From Chryseobacterium salivictor (lineage in GTDB: Bacteria; Bacteroidota; Bacteroidia; Flavobacteriales; Weeksellaceae), in the NCBI RefSeq assembly GCF_004359195.1, contig NZ_CP037954.1, positions 620,001 through 684,000 on the forward strand: DNA of 64,000 nt. The letters run 5' to 3'. Shown one piece after another: positions 62,631-64,000 of the stretch (position 1 is the stretch's first letter; each line of letters opens with the position of its first letter). Both the position numbers and the translations under genes were made by a program. A model generated the notes under the pieces. The model was given only the letters and a program-made list of their open reading frames with translations. It was not told the origin of the DNA and searched no databases.

Positions 62631-62644
62631 TCAGCAATACCCTT

Positions 62645-62662
62645 TTGTGAAGTTTATCACAA
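62645..62662. promoter_or_regulatory. CRP-like palindrome TTGTGA-N6-TCACAA
   Basis: A perfect 6-6-6 palindrome identical to the classical CRP/FNR-family consensus half-sites (TGTGA-N6-TCACA). It lies about 35 bases upstream of the -7 box of susC 3. A Crp/Fnr-type regulator is a reasonable guess, but no such gene is in the window. Confidence 0.5.
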
Positions 62663-63080
62663 TAACTTAAATTAACAACCTATAAAACATCATTTTACTA
62701 AATTAATAACAGATATCGCATTGTATATTAAATTTCAACTAAAAAATATCAATTTTTATCAACACAAAAATATTACATCAAACGCTAATCTATATCCATT
62801 CTAAATAATTACCCATCAATAATGTTATTTTGTTGTAAAAAACAATAAAATATTTAGCTTTTCGTTTAAATTTAACACCCATAATAAGACAGCAATGATA
62901 AATTGAAAATAACGATTATCAGAAAATCTTATGATCATCCACATTTTAAAAACATTAAATATACAGGAACAGGGATCCTCAAAAAAAATAATATAGTAAA
63001 ACACAGTACTTTAAATTTTCACAGGATTCTTTTCGGGAGTTGAAAAGCTAACTTTTGACCATAGCCCTTTAACATCATTC

Positions 63081-63146
63081 TCATGAACTCCTCATGAACT
63101 ATCCATGAAGTATCCATGAAGCATCTATGGAGCATCCATGAAGCAA
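63081..63146. repeat. Six 11-bp tandem repeats
   Basis: Units are TCATGAACTCC, TCATGAACTAT, CCATGAAGTAT, CCATGAAGCAT, CTATGGAGCAT and CCATGAAGCAA: exactly 6 x 11 bp with mostly one to three changes between neighbours. The period is one DNA helical turn, so a protein could bind all units on one face. It lies about 205 bp beyond the infB stop, and 500 bp upstream of susC 3. Confidence 0.75.
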
Positions 63147-63311
63147 TATTGTGCGTGACCCGTCCTAAAATAATTATACAGATTAATAGATAAATCCTGA
63201 TATCACTATTTCAGGGCAAGACACTCGAACCCATTCTGAAATAGCCGATACAAATCATCTAGGCACTTTAGAAGTTTCTTCTTGACCTAAAAATATCTTT
63301 CTTAAAACAAA

Positions 63312-63336
63312 AAAACCTGCTAAGCTAGCAGGTTTT
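63312..63336 (-). terminator. Terminator of infB
   Basis: AAAACCTGCT / AGCAGGTTTT hairpin with a 5-base loop, followed by T residues on the minus strand, 17 bases after the infB stop. Confidence 0.78.
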
Positions 63337-63352
63337 AAATATATTTAAAGAA

Positions 63353-64000
63353 TTACTTTAATTTTTTCTTTACAGAAATCTCTTCGTAAACTTCCAGAAT
63401 ATCGCCAACTTCAATATCATTGTAGCCTTTAATATTCAGACCACATTCGTAGCCTTTGGTTACTTCTTTTACATCGTCTTTGAAACGTTTCAAACTTTCA
63501 AGTTCTCCATCGAATTTTACGATACCGTCGCGTAACAAACGAATTTTCGAGTTTCGGGTTACTTTTCCGGTAAGAACCATACATCCTGCAATAGATCCTA
63601 CTTTCGAAATTTTGAACACTTCACGGATTTCTACGTTCCCGATTACCTGTTCTTTTATTTCTGGTGAAAGCATTCCTTCCATCGCTTCTTTTACCTCGTC
63701 AATTGCCTTATAGATAACTGAATAGGTTCTGATCTCGATTTCTTCTTTGTCAGCCAGTTCTTTTGCATTAACACCTGCTCTCACATTAAAGCCGATCATA
63801 ATTGCATCTGAAGCCGCTGCTAATAAAACATCTGATTCAGTAATCTGACCTACTCCCTGGTGAATAATTTTCACGCTGATTTCCTCGGTAGATAAACTTT
63901 GAAGCTGATCTGAAAGTGCTTCTACAGAACCATCCACGTCCCCTTTCAGGATAATGTTCAATTCTTTGAAGTCTCCTAACGCAATACGTCTTCCTAATTC
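63353..64000 (-). CDS. infB: Translation initiation factor IF-2 (C-terminal part)
   Basis: GTPase that places initiator tRNA on the 30S subunit. Only the last 216 codons are in the window; the frame is open to the right edge. Visible parts are [34 protein letters not shown], and the domain with [20 protein letters not shown] then [20 protein letters not shown] and the closing [20 protein letters not shown]. These are the C1 and C2 domains (fMet-tRNA binding). The TTG at 63961 is an internal Leu codon ([11 protein letters not shown]), not a start. Confidence 0.95.
   Translation of the reverse strand, partial: ELGRRIALGDFKELNIILKGDVDGSVEALSDQLQSLSTEEISVKIIHQGVGQITESDVLLAAASDAIMIGFNVRAGVNAKELADKEEIEIRTYSVIYKAIDEVKEAMEGMLSPEIKEQVIGNVEIREVFKISKVGSIAGCMVLTGKVTRNSKIRLLRDGIVKFDGELESLKRFKDDVKEVTKGYECGLNIKGYNDIEVGDILEVYEEISVKKKLK

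Larger units (their letters stand above)
62581..63352. other. 772-bp intergenic region upstream of susC 3
   Basis: Longest non-coding stretch outside the element. It holds the shared promoter dyad (62613-62630), a CRP-like dyad (62645-62662), six 11-bp tandem repeats (63081-63146), a CTATTTCAG / CTGAAATAG inverted repeat (63206-63214 and 63236-63244) and the infB terminator (63312-63336). No ORF is supported. Confidence 0.6.

Noticed and set aside
63081-63146. CRISPR array
   Set aside because: The 11-bp units are contiguous with no spacers, and no cas gene is present in the window.
63959-63961. TTG at 63961 as the start of a short gene
   Set aside because: It is an internal Leu codon of infB; the frame is open to the edge of the window and matches IF-2.

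Overview
The window is low-GC chromosomal DNA from a member of the Bacteroidota, most likely a Flavobacteriia/Weeksellaceae organism of the Chryseobacterium–Kaistella type. The evidence is three SusC/SusD pairs, a T9SS-sorted surface protein, GLPGLI and GYDIA-GHMP proteins, bacillithiol synthesis (BshC), an ExbB-ExbD-ExbD-TonB operon with the Bacteroidota-type TonB N-terminus, and recurrent TAnnTTTG promoter -7 boxes. Genus was not tested by any search.

Layout. 1-3.2 kb: a TonB energising operon (exbB-exbD-exbD-tonB, minus strand) next to a partial membrane protein. 3.4-15.3 kb: core genes (leuS, a glycosyltransferase, waaA, an NlpC/P60 peptidase, an O-methyltransferase, an OmpA-like lipoprotein, tilS, dsbD). 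15.4-24.2 kb: accessory genes: a zeta-type P-loop protein overlapping a 48-aa ORF, a lone AAA ATPase, a GLPGLI/carboxypeptidase-regulatory pair, two lipoproteins, PspC-like, GNAT and SIMPL proteins, and two tandem paralogous carboxypeptidase-regulatory proteins.

24.7-32.3 kb: the tmRNA gene ssrA, with an integrated element of about 7.2 kb (25075-32263) bounded by a perfect 20-bp direct repeat of the ssrA 3' end. The element encodes a tyrosine integrase, a HigBA-like toxin-antitoxin pair, an HTH protein, a phage/plasmid replication-initiator-like protein and several unknowns, all on the minus strand. I see no relaxase, portal, capsid or Zot gene. It carries 11-bp tandem repeats at both ends (two left, three right) that look like integrase arm sites, and a terminator that replaces the displaced native ssrA terminator. 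This is the most interesting region.

32.8-36.9 kb: a BspA-like repeat protein with a T9SS tail, a divergent TPR-TM-HTH regulator interrupted by one in-frame TAA, and an IS1182-like transposase remnant. 37-46.1 kb: pckA, a GHMP kinase, fabD, a LysM/periplasmic-binding fusion, bshC and a porin-like protein. 46.2-48.5 kb: an exported protein with a perfect 12-6-12 dyad over its promoter, then an IS256-family insertion sequence with a TTG microsatellite and a long hairpin. 48.6-62.6 kb: three susC-susD operons on the minus strand, each with the same promoter dyad (TGTTAA-N6-TTAACA). 62.6-64 kb: a long intergenic region with six 11-bp tandem repeats, then the C-terminus of infB.

Functionally, the exbB/exbD/tonB products would energise TonB-dependent import such as the three SusCD systems. 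No carbohydrate-active enzyme or dedicated SUS regulator is present, so substrates cannot be assigned. All family calls were made by eye from protein sequence and none was confirmed by a database search.
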